Assembly: GCF_021018805.1 (NCBI RefSeq)
Contig: NC_086258.1
Span: forward strand, 10,890,759-10,954,758
Direction of reading: 5' to 3'
Length of the DNA stretch: 64,000 nt
Source: Prinia subflava
Taxonomy: Eukaryota > Chordata > Aves > Passeriformes > Cisticolidae
This document shows positions 13,451 to 24,949 of the stretch, piece after piece; within the stretch, counting starts at the first letter, position 1, and each line of letters opens with the position of its first letter. The notes below the pieces were generated by a model. The model was given only the letters and a program-made list of their open reading frames with translations. It was not told the DNA's origin and searched no databases. The translations under genes were made by a program, and so were the position numbers.

Positions 13451-14356
13451 TATTTGTGGAAGTTCCTTGCAACTGCACCATCTGAACTTGCCTGGACTTT
13501 TCAGTTTTTAGTCTGATCCAAATATGCCTCTTACTGATGTCATTACAGCTGTAAAATGTGTGACCGTGTACAGAAGTGCCTGTTTCCTCCAGTAGCTGCA
13601 GTGGAGGTCACCTGTGTGTGTTTAGTAATGCATTCCCCAGGTACTAATGAACATCACAACAAATCAGAATGACCAATGCATCACTGGCAAAGGAAAAACC
13701 AGGGTGGGTCAGACTCTGCACTGGCAGCTCCTGACACTTGCAGAGTTTATTTTGGATTATTTAATCAGTTTCGGTGTGCATGTCTGATGTTTCTGGGAGT
13801 CCTGTGTTATCTGTTGGTTTCCAATCTGAAATATCACCTCTGATAAACTTGTATGAACAGTGGGGGTGGCCTTGGCCACCATGAGGTACTGGACCAGCCA
13901 GATCTGAGCAGCACCACTGGTGATCCTGGCCAGACCTGAGGCTCACAGAGCCACTGAACTCCAGCGACCACAGGGATGAGTGTTCCTAGGTGCTTCCTAA
14001 CAGTTTTGTAGGAAATAATGGCTTAGAACCCTTCTGTACCGCACCTAGCAATAAGCAGCACAATTCAGTAGGACGGCAGGGATGCTGCAGGTGTTCCATT
14101 GTCACTTTGCACGAGCTGTAGCAATTGTCACTGTAGGCTCTACCCTTGCAAACTGCCGCATCGAGGTGTTTCCTTCTACCGATCTGTAAAGCGGCACGCG
14201 TGCATCTAATCACCATCATCATCCTCGTCATCACAGCATCTCTGCTGTGCATTGATCGCTCTCTTCATTACTCCTCATTACCGAGTGGTGCCGTGGGGCA
14301 TGTTCTGCCTGGTCAGGGCTGCAATGCCCCGGGCCTTCCCCGCGGGGAGCGGGGCG

Positions 14357-14627
14357 CCGTGTCCCGTGTCCCCGCCGTGCCGTGTCCCGTGTCCCCGCCG
14401 TGCCGTGTCCCGTGTCCCCGCCGTGCCGTGTCCCGTGTCCCCGCCGTGCCGTGTCCCGTGTCCCCGCCGTGCCGTGTCCCCTGTCCCCGCCGTGCCGTGT
14501 CCCCTGTCCCCGCCGTGCCGTGTCCCGTGTCCCCGCCGTGCCGTGTCCCGTGTCCCCGTCCCTGTCCCTTCCGTGTCCCTGTCCCCGTCCCTTCCGTGTC
14601 CCTGTCCCCGTCCCTGTCCCCGCCGTG
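14357..14627. repeat. 23-bp CpG-rich minisatellite, 9 units plus degenerate tail
   Basis: Nine units of 23 bp begin at 14357, 14380, 14403, 14426, 14449, 14472, 14495, 14518 and 14541, all starting CCGTGTCCC. Two units carry a G-to-C change giving CCCCTGTCC. The array then degenerates into roughly 24-bp units rich in CCTTCCGTGTCCCTG up to 14627. Each intact unit has several CpGs, so the array itself is a small CpG island. Because 23 is not a multiple of three, all frames are cycled through, and long Pro/Val/Arg/Cys-rich open frames appear on both strands. These are artefacts. Confidence 0.95.
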
Positions 14628-14660
14628 GGGCGGTGCCGCCGCCGCCCGCGATGTCGCTGT

Positions 14661-14680
14661 GCAGCCGCCAGGGGGCGGGC
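14661..14680 (+). promoter_or_regulatory. Candidate CTCF binding site
   Basis: GCCGCCAGGGGGCG at 14664-14677 matches the vertebrate CTCF core GCCACCAGGGGGCG at 13 of 14 positions. It sits at the edge of a CpG-rich minisatellite cluster, about 27.5 kb upstream of the LMX1B start. CTCF sites of this type mark insulators and loop anchors. Occupancy cannot be read from sequence, and the CpGs in the motif make it potentially methylation-sensitive. Confidence 0.5.
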
Positions 14681-14718
14681 GGGGGAGCGCAGGCGGGGTC
14701 ACTGCCCGGTGAGGGGGA

Positions 14719-14900
14719 CCCGTGCCACGAGGGGACCCCGCCCGTGCCACGAGGGGACCCCGCCCGTGCCCTGTGGGGTCCCCGTGCCCTGTGGGGTCCC
14801 CGTGCCCTGTGGGGTACCTGTCTGTGGCACTGGGAGAGACCCCTGCCCGGGGTGGGGTACCTGTGCCGTGCTGGGTACCCGTTTGTGGCACTGGGAGAGG
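14719..14900. repeat. Compound tandem repeat (22-, 18- and 60-bp units)
   Basis: CGTGCC recurs at 14721, 14743, 14765, 14783 and 14801. This corresponds to two 22-bp steps (with the CACGAGGGGACC motif) followed by two 18-bp steps (with the CTGTGGGGTCC motif). A longer, roughly 60-bp duplication follows: the GGGTACC...TGTGGCACTGGGAGAG block at about 14812-14840 recurs at about 14872-14900. The sequence is GC-rich, CpG-containing and non-coding. Confidence 0.85.
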
Positions 14901-14954
14901 CGGGGTGGTTCTGTTCCCTTTCAGGACGCTGAGCGTTGTGCCAGGGCTGTGGTG

Positions 14955-14971
14955 CTGCCGCTGGAGGGCAC
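14955..14971 (+). promoter_or_regulatory. Weak second CTCF-like motif
   Basis: CCGCTGGAGGGC resembles the degenerate CTCF core (CCASYAGRKGGC) with two mismatches. It lies about 290 bp downstream of, and in the same orientation as, the stronger motif. Pairs of neighbouring CTCF motifs are common at insulators. On its own this match is weak. Confidence 0.25.
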
Positions 14972-15622
14972 AGCTGGGAGCTGGGAATTAGGAATTACCC
15001 TGCCGAGGTGCTCTGGCCCTCGGTGGCAGCCCGAGCTGCCTCTGCACCTGTCTGCAACAGCAGCACCAGGGCTCCTCAGAAGCACAAACGATAAAGGAAT
15101 TGTCACTAGGGACAGGCACGCACCCCAGACTCCCATCAAAAGCCCGTGAGGGGAATCTGGGTGAGCAGCGGGGCGCAGGAGCTCTGTTGGGGCGCTCACG
15201 GAGCGCTCTCTGTGCTGCTGCAGCCCCGAGCACACACAGAGCTCTCAGGGTGAGCTCTGCTCTGCCTTCCCCCAGCCCTGTTGTGGGGCCACGTCAGTGC
15301 TTGGTCCAGCAGGCTGTGGGATGGTGGGCAGGACAGGATACTGGAATTCTCACACTTGTGGGCATTTATCCTAGTAGCACATATAAAGACAACTTGGAGA
15401 GTCCTGCAGGAGTTCGAGGAGTCCTGTGACAGCACTGTTTGAGCAAAAAGCATTGAATTGTGGTCATAGATGATTATTTTTTTAGCCTCTGTGCAAGAAC
15501 TTCGTTTTGAGTCTTATGAGTAATTACCAGTAATCCTTTTCCTTTATAATGTCTTCTTTATTTGATGTCTTTTGACAGACTTTTTTACATAAGCACGTGA
15601 GTTCCCTGTGTCTTCTGCAGTG
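14972..15622. other. Intergenic DNA, nothing recognised
   Basis: Mixed-composition single-copy sequence falling from GC-rich (to about 15300) to AT-rich (15440-15620). No exon, RNA gene, transposon or tandem repeat is visible. Confidence 0.5.
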
Positions 15623-15675
15623 ACAAGAAAGTTCATAAATTACTGGGGATTAGCATCAGTGATGGGTAGATCTGC
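15623..15675 (+). repeat. 53-bp direct repeat, copy 1
   Basis: This 53-bp segment (beginning ACAAGAAAGTTCATAAATTA, ending GTAGATCTGC) is identical to 16920-16972. Similarity stops abruptly at both ends. It is not a member of any repeat family I recognise. At 53 bp it is far longer than a normal retrotransposon target-site duplication. See findings. Confidence 0.95.
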
Positions 15676-16235
15676 AGTACTCTAACAATTAATTAATGTT
15701 CTGAGCGACTTTGAATGTAAAATCTCCCTCTGCAGAAGGCCTTCCACACCTACAATATTTCTGGATGAACTGGAGCAGGATGTTGAAATTATAACATCTT
15801 GTGACCCAAATGCTTTTATCTGCAGGAGCAGTGAAAGAGTTAATGCATTAGTTAAAAAGATTTTTAGCACTGGTCTGAACTGAGGCTGACAATCCATTAC
15901 TCATGACTCCTCAGAAACCTAACCTAGTTCTTTCCCCTCTCTTTTGTGATTTACAGATCTTTACACCAATTGTAAGCACTTTGCAGTTGGATTTTTATTA
16001 GAAACTCCGAGGTGAAGAATTATGGTTGGGGATTCACAATGAGAAAAGCGTTGTGGTGTTTGTGGCCCTTTTCATCTCCCGTGTCCCCAGCCTGGCCCTG
16101 CTCAGAGCAGGAAACTCCTGTGTCTGCCACAGCAGCTGGGCTGGGCTTGTGTGGGGCCAGGCCAGCCCTGGGCACCAGGGAGAGCCCCTGGCACATCACG
16201 CCGAGCAGGCAGGTGGGCTTGCAGGACCTTCCAAG
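15676..16235. other. Unassigned DNA between the two 53-bp repeats, left part
   Basis: Starts AT-rich (to about 16010), then becomes GC-rich with GGGCTGGG-type sequence at 16080-16230. No gene found. It lies inside the interval bounded by the 53-bp direct repeats and directly precedes the CR1 fragment. Some of it could be diverged CR1 sequence that I cannot recognise by eye. Confidence 0.4.
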
Positions 16236-16458
16236 GGGGACTTGGATTAGATAACAGGAACAATGTATTCACAGAAAGGGTGGATCATCAGGCACAAGAT
16301 GCCCAGGGCAGTGGTAGAACCCCCATCCCTGCAGGGATTTAAAAGTCATATAGATGTGGGACCTGGGGACATGGGTCAGTGGTGGCCTCGGCAGTGCTGA
16401 GGGAATGGTTGGACTCGATGGTCTCAGAGGGCTTTTCCGACCTGAACAATTCTGTGAT
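16236..16458 (+). mobile_element. CR1 LINE fragment, 3' end, sense orientation
   Basis: The sequence follows the order of an avian CR1 3' end. It has a GGATTAGATAACAGGAA-like block, then TTCACAGAAAGGGTGG, a degraded CCCAGGGCAGTGGTAGAA block, CCATCCCTGCAGGGATTTAAAAG, then TTGGACTCGATGGTCTCAGAGG and TTTTCCGACCTGAACAATTCTGTGAT. CR1 elements end in short ATTCTGTG-type repeats rather than poly-A, as seen here. The fragment is about 220 bp with many substitutions and small indels, so it is an old 5'-truncated copy with no coding capacity. Confidence 0.88.
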
Positions 16459-16919
16459 CTCTTGGCAATGATGGAATGAGGACCCTGAGTGCCTAGGCAG
16501 CCCCAAGCAGGGGTGGGTGTGAGCCTCAAGTGCCAGTTGAGGTAAAGGGCCTCATGAGGAACGAATTTTAGAATTGGTTGGAGACTAGAAAGCCCCCTCC
16601 TCTGCAGCAGCTGCACCAGGGCGTGCTGCCAGCATCCTGCCCCATGCTGCTGTCACACAGAGCAGCTGCTCACTGCTGCTCCCATCAGCTCCTGAAAGAA
16701 ATACTTGGAAAGAAAGCTCCTGCAGCTACAGGAGTACCTCTCTCCTCAGGGTTTGTTGGTGTGTCTGAGGGCTGCTGGGCAAATGTAGTTAGTGAGTGGT
16801 CCTTCATCCAAAAAACATTTGGGTGCAGTTGCAGCTCTCCTTTGCTCTGGAAGGACAACTGCGACCAGAGACAATTTTTCATTATGGACAAGAGAATTAT
16901 GAGGTACAAACGAGTGTGC
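16459..16919. other. Unassigned DNA between the two 53-bp repeats, right part
   Basis: Mixed-composition sequence after the CR1 3' end and before copy 2 of the direct repeat. No coding exon or mobile element is recognised. Confidence 0.4.
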
Positions 16920-16972
16920 ACAAGAAAGTTCATAAATTACTGGGGATTAGCATCAGTGATGGGTAGATCTGC
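16920..16972 (+). repeat. 53-bp direct repeat, copy 2
   Basis: Identical over 53 bp to 15623-15675, in direct orientation, with starts 1297 bp apart. The flanks differ (left: GTGC here versus AGTG in copy 1; right: TGTGTGC here versus AGTACTC). Confidence 0.95.
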
Positions 16973-19900
16973 TGTGTGCAGCCTTCGCCTGGCAGAACAG
17001 GCAGGATCCTGCACAGTGTTTGTCACAGATCAGAAACAACAGCCCTTTGACAGATGCCACGTAGATCTTCATCTCCAAATTCACCCATCTGAGAAACATC
17101 TGTGTGCTTAGGCTGGCAAATCTCAAGGAATGCTCTGCCAAGCAGCCTCCTTCCGCTTTCTTAGCTCTGTAATCCTCGTTCCTCCTCTGAAAGGAGCAGG
17201 AGTGTGTGCGGCTCTTCAGGAGAACTGTGTGGGTCCAGGAGGAGTCTGCGAGGAAAAGATTCATGGCATGATCAAAAAGCACCCAGGCCTTTTACAGGCA
17301 AGGCTCAATAGGTGCTTCAAGCAGTTGTAAATAACAGTGAGGAGTGAGGGAGCAGATTAAAGGGCCGAGTGCTGAGGTCCTGACGGGTTGGAGGGGGACA
17401 GCCAGCACAGGCTGCTCCCACGCAGCAGGGAGGGTCCTGCCCCGGGGCAGAAGTGTCCCCAGCACCGGGACAAGGCAGGCTCTGTGGTCTGAACTGCTGT
17501 CAGGCCAGAGCACAGGGCTTTGGGGCTTGGCTCAGACATCCCTGTCCCAACAATGTGGCTTTTCCCTGGAAATTCAAGGCAAAATGAGCACATCCCTCAG
17601 AGTGCACTCTGCCACAGGCTGGCACAGCCCTGGGAGCTGCAGGGATGGTGCCCATGTGGAGGAGAGGCCATATGAACATGGGCACAGGTTCTAGGGCAGG
17701 TCTGTTAGAGCTTTCCCCGCCCCATCACAGCCTGGGGGTGAATTCCCCCAACACCAGCTCCCTTCTGTGCCTCCACCCCTTTGGAGTCACTGGCTCCTGT
17801 AGTTGTTATAAAACAAGGCCCATTTCCCCAGGGAATTTTGAATTTGAAGTAATTCTGGGAAGTCTATGGGTTTTGCATACAGTCTGCAGCAGTCACTAGG
17901 GATTTTTTAGAGTTTTTGTTTTTGTTTTATTTTGAGAGAAACCTTTGGAAAAGTATTACTTGCCTAGGGGCTGCCCCAATTTTTTCCATTTGTGCAGGCA
18001 AAAGAATATTGATGGGGAGGGGCATAGACACACAGCACCCTCAGGGCCAAAGATGTTTCATAGGAAATTGTTGCTTTCAGACAGATGAAAGCAGATCCCT
18101 TTAATTTTTTGTTGGTGCACGCAGGGGATGAAGTGCTGTTCAGGTGTGCTGTTGTTATCCCTTGGGTCCAGGCTTGGTCTCCGTGGAGCTGGCTTGGAGC
18201 TAGTCTGGAAATGAAATGTTAAAGAATAGCAGAAGCATTTTGTTTGTAAAGAAGTATCCCCTGCAAATGGGTCCCAGCAGGTTGAGGTCACAGCAGGGCT
18301 TTCAGCTGTCCCACAGGGGGACATGGTGACAGACATGGCAAAGTCTGGCCCCTCTGATGGACAGTGCCTGCCTGGCACTGCCTCGCCTGGAGCTGCTGCC
18401 CTGTGCTGAGGTCCCTCACCCTCCCTGCAGACCCCAGCTCTGGCCTGGGCCCTGCCACAGCTCAGGGAACCCTCCCCTGCTCCCTGCCCACACCCCTGCA
18501 GCCCTGCTGGCCATTTTCTCCTCTCCTGCCAGCAAAGAAGGCAGCACGTTTACTTAACATTCAAGGGCATGATTTATAAACAACCCTTAATGCACCTTTT
18601 AACCTCTTTTTTTCATTGTTTAAATTTCAAATTTTTTGGATACAAACTCCTTAAATCAGTTCAATATGCTCTGAAGGGCTTTGCTAGAATTTGGGCTGAA
18701 TCGTTTCCAAATGGAAACACAGCTCCCAAAAAATCGTGTCAGTGATTTTAATTGACTCTCCACTGTGTGTGTACCCTTAAATAATTGAAGATTTTCTAAT
18801 ACTCATCAATTTGGCGGTTGTTTGGGTATAGGCATAAAGAAAGGCAGAATGTAGAACTATTATACCTTGGGCTTCACAAGGGATTCCCTCTGGATCTAAT
18901 TGGGATTCCTGTAAAGCTATGCAGAACATTGCCAATGAATCTGGAAGCCAGGTGAGCTCTTGGTGAACCTGTGTGAGGTTTGGTATGACCCGAGAGGCTG
19001 GGAGGTTTTGGATGAGAACCAAATTCACCGATTTCACCTGAGCCTTCTTGTACAGAAGCTGCTTTCTTGGGTAACAAAGTACTCTCAGCTGAACAGGTGC
19101 CTGTCCCCTTGTCTGGCTGCTGACCTTCCTTCTCGTTTTTCAGAGGCGCCTGCCCCTGCACCCTGTGCAGAAAGACCCTTCCCAATGGCAAGGGGCTCTG
19201 GGGGAAAGAGAAGAGAAACTTAGAAAATGGAAGGAGGACTCTTTTTCATGTCTTTCCTCTTTTCATGAGGAAGACTGTATGGTGAAAAAATGATTTTCTG
19301 TTGGTTGTTTGCTTTTAACAGTCAGGGAAATAGCAGCTACTGTTTCGTGTCTTTCCTCCTATTTAAGGCTACTTTACTAGAATGGAAAGGAAGAACTCTT
19401 TTTTGTGCTTGTGTTCAGTCAGAGACATATCTGATATTCATATTTTCCTCAGAGAAGGAAGCTGTGGTTTAGTAGTACAAACACTGTAAGCATGCTAAAG
19501 AAATGCCAAAAACATTCAAAACACATGTATGATCCCATGTTAGTTCAGTCTCCGTTGAAGCACGTCAGGATGCTGCTCAGTCTCCCCTAGTTTTACTCCT
19601 GTGCACTCAGTTTCAAGGAAATTTGGAGGTCCTGGAACCCACACTCCATGGCCGGGGAATGGGCTGGCGGGGTCACTCACCCCTCCCTTGTTCTCACACA
19701 GCCCACTCTGGGGTGGTGGTGCCAGTCTGAGGCACGAGGAGGTCACCACACTGCCCCACAGATGGCACTCAAGGGGTTAACAGCTCTGATATTGTCTCTG
19801 TGCCTCCAGCCTTAAAAATCTCTGACATAAAATCCAGATTCCAGGCCAAACTCTGCCAATCTCAACTATTTAATATCACACCTTTTCAATAGGTTTCTAT

Positions 19901-22900
19901 TACCGATAAAATAAGCAGTTTGGTTTCTAAAGTGTGTTTTACTACACAAATCATACAACCCTCAATGGCAATTATCTCCCACTCATCCTGTCACAGCACT
20001 TCTCACAACTTGACTGTGTGTCCAGATTTCAGATTCCCCAATGCCCCCAGGACCCAAATGACCAGGCAATAGAGGGATCTGGCCCACCATAATTGACTAA
20101 AATATTTCTTTCCTGTATACAAAAGGTGTAATTCACACACTATTTTGACAGTGTGTAAAATCAGTTTTCAACTTATGTGCTGCTGTATCATGGCATGTGT
20201 ACTGCACTGCAGGGAACAAAGGTATCCCACAGATTCCTCCATCATTCCCTGCTGGAAAGGAAAGCACACTAGATGTGCTGTGCCAGAGCAAAACACACAT
20301 GCATGCGTATTTTACACAGTCCAAAGCATCACCTGCTCCTGCAGCAGTCCATTCTTGGGATTGCACTGTGCATTGGTACAGTTGTTCAATCTTTTCCTGC
20401 CCGGGAGCCAAACCAGCAGGAAAGCATCTGGGCAGAGCAGCTCATCCCCTGGCATGCAAACTATGCACATGGGGAAAGATGCTGAGGAAAAAGAAAAAAG
20501 CTTGGAATTTCCACTGGCTGCAAGTCATGTTGCCCAAAGCAATCTCAGAGGATGAGTGGTCTAATGAAGCACAGAGCAGGCAACCTTTTCTGGGGTCCCA
20601 CAGTCACCCCATCCTCTTGCCCCAATATTGGCTGCACAGCACCATCTGAGGCTGCATCAGCAGGGTATCCAAGGCAGAAAATCTTGGGGGATTTGCTCCT
20701 TCTATTTCCTGTGGTTCCCTTCTCTGTGACCTTGTGCATTTTGTCTTTCCCTGGTCTCCTGTTTGGATCCTAACAGGACACAGGTGGTCAAAGGGCCATT
20801 CAGTTGTGCTGGAGCAGCATTAAGCAAACCAGTTACAAATGTTCCCCTCTCTGTGGTATGGTAAAGCAAATTTTAGGCAAATAGAGACAAACTTCTTTTC
20901 AAGCCTCAGGAGGGAGTCACCTCTGAAACCTGGGAACATCCCTCAGGCGTGTGTGTGACAGGAGGCTGCTTCTTCCAGGCTCCTACCCCCACCACAGCAC
21001 TCCTGTGGCCCTGTGCTGGCCCAGGCAGGGTGGGAAAAAGGAGAGGCAGCCAAAGCCTTTGCTGTTCTGGCTGCCAGTTGTGCCCTCAGTGTTTTGCCTG
21101 TCCCCTGTCACTGCCCACTGCACCCAGTAGCTTTTTCCTGCAGCTTCATTGCCTTCCTACTTTCTCCTGTGCCTTCAGGACTAGAGGAAGAATCTGATCT
21201 TGGCCAGGAATTAATAGATAGCAAAGCTTCTCTGCTCTAGCTGCTGACATGTTTCCAACCTGGAATAATTAAGAAGTATCGAGAATCTTGGAAGCAGTTG
21301 ACTCCCATTAGGTTTCCTGCCTCATCTCCAAGTCAAAGGAATCAGATAAGATGTGGTGATGTTGGGGAATGTTTATACAAACCAGACTCACCCCTCTCAC
21401 ATGCTGCATACATGAATCGATTACAGCACTCATCTTTCAGCAGACGTCTCAATAAATAGCCTCTAATGTATAAAATAATTAAATCCTCCTCATCTCCCTG
21501 TTAAATCCTTCTTGTGTTTTTTCTCCATTGTGCTGTTCCTTCCCTTCTGAGCTGCCCTGCTGACACCAGCAGGACTTGTGAGTGTCACAGTCCTTGGTGC
21601 CTGTGGTGGGGCTGGGTGTGAGCATCTCCTCCGTGCCCTGTCACTGCCCTGCTCAGCCTTTGCACAGCTGGTGGAGATCTCTGGGCCGGGTGGCAGCAGA
21701 ACAGGCTGTGACCCCAGGAGCCCCAGGGTGCTGAAAGGCCCCTGGACTGTGCTCTGAGTGTTGTGTCTGCTCTCTGGGTGCTGTGTGCAAGCACAGGAGG
21801 CTGTGGGGTGGCAGCAGGTTGTTCAATGCTGTTTGATGGGTGTGGGCAGTGCTGATGGCCAGCACACAGGGCAGATGCTCAGCTGCAGGAAGCCTTTTGC
21901 TCTTTTGCTTGGTTCTCCACAGGGGTGGGGCCCCTTTCACAGCCTTGGTGCGAGGTGGGTGCTCCAAGCAGTGCAGGGGTGGGCTGCGGGTTATGGCCAA
22001 AGCACCTGAGCTCCAGACAGCCTCCCCTTCCCCTTTTTGTCTGTGCAGCCCAAGGCTCAGAAGTGCGGAGGCAGGCTCAGTCTCTCCCCAGGTCTGTTGC
22101 CTACCTGGAGGCAGCCCGTGGTGGTTCTCACACCTTTCAGGTTGTGACAAGAAATACAAAAGTTCTGAGGTTTCTCTGTGTCACACGTATAGGACATTTG
22201 CACGATATAATTAATTGCACCCACAGTGCAAATATCCAAGAGGAAATAAATAGTTTTAAAGGTGCATAATGTCTGGGAAGCATGCGCTGATCTCTGGGGA
22301 GCAGCTTGATTTCCTGAATGCATTTTGAAACTACCACTTCTGACAGGTCTCAGTGTTTCTACAAGCCATTTTCCCATCAGTTACAGAACCCACTTCAAGC
22401 CCGAAATAAGGTTACCAATGTTTTCTAGTATTTTTTTATTAACCACCTCCACCATCTTGTAATTTAAAGCACCTGTCCATTTAAATTTTCCTCCTGACCT
22501 ACTAAATAACCCTGCATGATACATACAATGAAACTAATGGCTTTTGGATGATGTTGTTGAAAACTGGCTTATGAAAAGTGAGTTGAACGAACCACACTGC
22601 AGGAAATCCTTTTCATACCCCCTGGAAAACTGAGCTGGAACACCTTTCTGGTTCAGCATACAGGGCTGAATTCTTAAACAGTTATCACTCACTTTGCACT
22701 TGAAAAATGAGGACTGTCTTGTGATTTCTGGTGTTGTTGGTGTCACTGTGCAGCCCTTTCCCATGGTATTTGTGAGGAATGCCAGAGGCATGGCACACTC
22801 AGGAGCACTTGCCCACTAAGGACAGCCATGCAAAGAGACTGTCTGCGGCCTTCTGCTTCACTTACTCTTGTTCTTACAAAAATAGAAAGCTTTGGCTTTT

Positions 22901-24949
22901 GTCAAGGAGTAGTGAGTAGATTTTCTCCCAGCCAGAAAAAGAGCAGCTCTGTGCCTTCACTCCAGTCACCACTCCAGTGTTTGTGAATCCTAAAGCAGGA
23001 GCCTGGTGAGCCCCTGAGGGGAGATGGCAGCTGGTGAGATGGCAAATGTTTGTGGTGTTCCAGATGCCTGCAGAGGAGGTTTCTTACATCCCTTGGAGCT
23101 GGGAATGGCAGTGACAGCACAGGTGTGTGGGAGGCATAGCTGCAGCCCTGTCCAGGAGGCCACAAAAAAAAAAAAACAGGGACTTTGTTTTTTCATGGAA
23201 AGCCACCTCTCCTGATGGCCAGGCAGGCATTGTTATCTACATCCTGCGAGGGCTTGCCACAGGCCTCCAAGATTTGTCATTGCAAGTAAGAAAAAGATGG
23301 TTCAAGAGTTAGGTAATGATGTGCGCTGAGAATTGGAGACTGCAGAGATAAAAGGCAACTAGTAGCAAAGCATAAAGACTGACACCACTTAAAAGGGCAG
23401 GAGAAGTAAAATGGCTAGACACATCATAGCCCTAATGGGAAACACATGAGAGATGTTGATCAGAGAATGCTGGCAAACAGATGAGGTCTCTGAAAAAAAA
23501 GGGGGGAAAAAAAAAAAAAGGAGGAAACAGAAAACAAGATGGAAAGATAAAATTTCAAAGCAAGCCCTAAATGGATAGCAGTTCCAACTACTAGGAAGAC
23601 CTGTTGTGATTTTGCCAAGTAGTACACAGAGAAGCTGATGATCATTAATATCTTGATAAATTTATTATCAGACAATCCAGTCCTGTCAATGTCAATTCCC
23701 TCCAAGAGATTAGAGGTGGTTAATGTGGGTAAAAGCAAGTGAATTCCTAAAACCACTGATCCTCCTTGTCTGTATCTCCATATCCGTGAAGCTCAGAGTT
23801 ATATACTAATGCAGCACAGAATCTGAAAAATATGAAAGCTAAAACTTAAGGCATCAAAATACTCAGGAGCTGACTGTAAGAGAGGCACAAGAGCAGCCAC
23901 CACCAGCTTCAGGCCTGCAGTTCTGTCCCATTCCTGTCTTGTCCCAGCATCTCCTGTGTCCCCCTGTGGGATGCCCACGGCACAGGATTGCCCACTGGCT
24001 GTTGGCACAGATGGAGAGTTAGGAAGTCAGACCCTGTTCCGTGACACAGCTTCCTACCTGCCACAGTTTCTGGGAAAAGCCCTTTTTAACACCTCCCTGT
24101 GCACGTGGAGCTGGAGGGACACATCTGTGGGCCCTAGTATGACTGTGGGAAGATGCCAGCAGGGCTCAGGGAAGGTTCTCCCTGGGAACACACTGGCTGT
24201 GTGCATGTGAGGCTGACAGGTCTTATGACATGCAAAATCTGCATCTCCACAGCCCCAGATGAGTGGGGGCAGCAGCCACTCTCCACACAGCCACTGAACC
24301 TCATGGAGAGAGAGAAAACTGAATTTCAGCAGTCCTGTCTACTCCTGCCACCACCTGGAGAGCTGCTCCTGCATTTTCCCCATTGCTTTCTGAAGGATAT
24401 GCAGGCTCTGACCCTGTGCTGAAGTCATTCACAGGGCAGGGAGTCACTAACTTGTAACTTACTGCCAGAGACACACAGTGAAAGCACAGAAGTTCAGTGA
24501 GAGCCAAAGACTTGGCTGTCCCACAGGCAGCACAGCTGTGACACCATGCTCTGCACACCGGATACATCACAGCCGAGGCAGAGCTCTGGGGAGGATTCCC
24601 ACGTTTGCTTTATGGCCTTTGATATACCTTGATTTTTTTAAAGAGTTACTTACTCATGACTTACACCATCTTTTGCAGCCAGGCTCTGACACATTTTAAA
24701 ACTAAAAATACTCTTCTTACATTTTTAATCAGGCTTCATTATGAATGGCAGATGCTTGAAACTAAAGTGAAAATCATCATCAGTTGTATTTATTGGCTAA
24801 ATTCCTGCAACACTCAAAGCTTGAGAAAAATCAAACATGTCTGACAGCTGGTAGAATGAAAGGAAAGGATAAATCTTACCCTGACAGCATGCACCATATT
24901 TATCATAAGCTGTTAAACTCAGAAGCATCAGCCTCCCACCGGAATACCA
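16973..24949. other. Intergenic DNA, no gene recognised
   Basis: About 8 kb of mostly single-copy sequence with alternating GC-moderate, CpG-poor and AT-rich stretches. Short homopolymer features include a 12-A run near 23163 and an A8-G6-A13 purine block at 23493-23519. Open frames are short, occur in all six frames and lack domains. A degraded, imperfect local duplication may exist around 19200-19410, where two copies of a TCnTGTCTTTCCTC block lie near GGAAnGAnGAACTCTTTTT-like sequence, but it is too diverged to be certain. Confidence 0.5.
23493..23519 (+). repeat. A8-G6-A13 purine tract
   Basis: Eight A, six G, then thirteen A: an uninterrupted 27-base purine run on the + strand, followed by more purine sequence (GGAGGAAACAG). 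A simple, low-complexity sequence. Confidence 0.85.

Larger units (their letters stand above)
10086..14356. other. Intergenic DNA with a poly-T tract and an enhancer-like patch
   Basis: No gene recognised. Bases 10086-10400 are GC-rich and CpG-containing. A run of 21 T lies at 10496-10516. From 10520 to 13900 the DNA is mostly AT-rich single copy. Within it, 12890-13450 is the most enhancer-like stretch and is listed separately. Bases 13900-14350 rise in CpG content toward the minisatellite cluster. Confidence 0.5.
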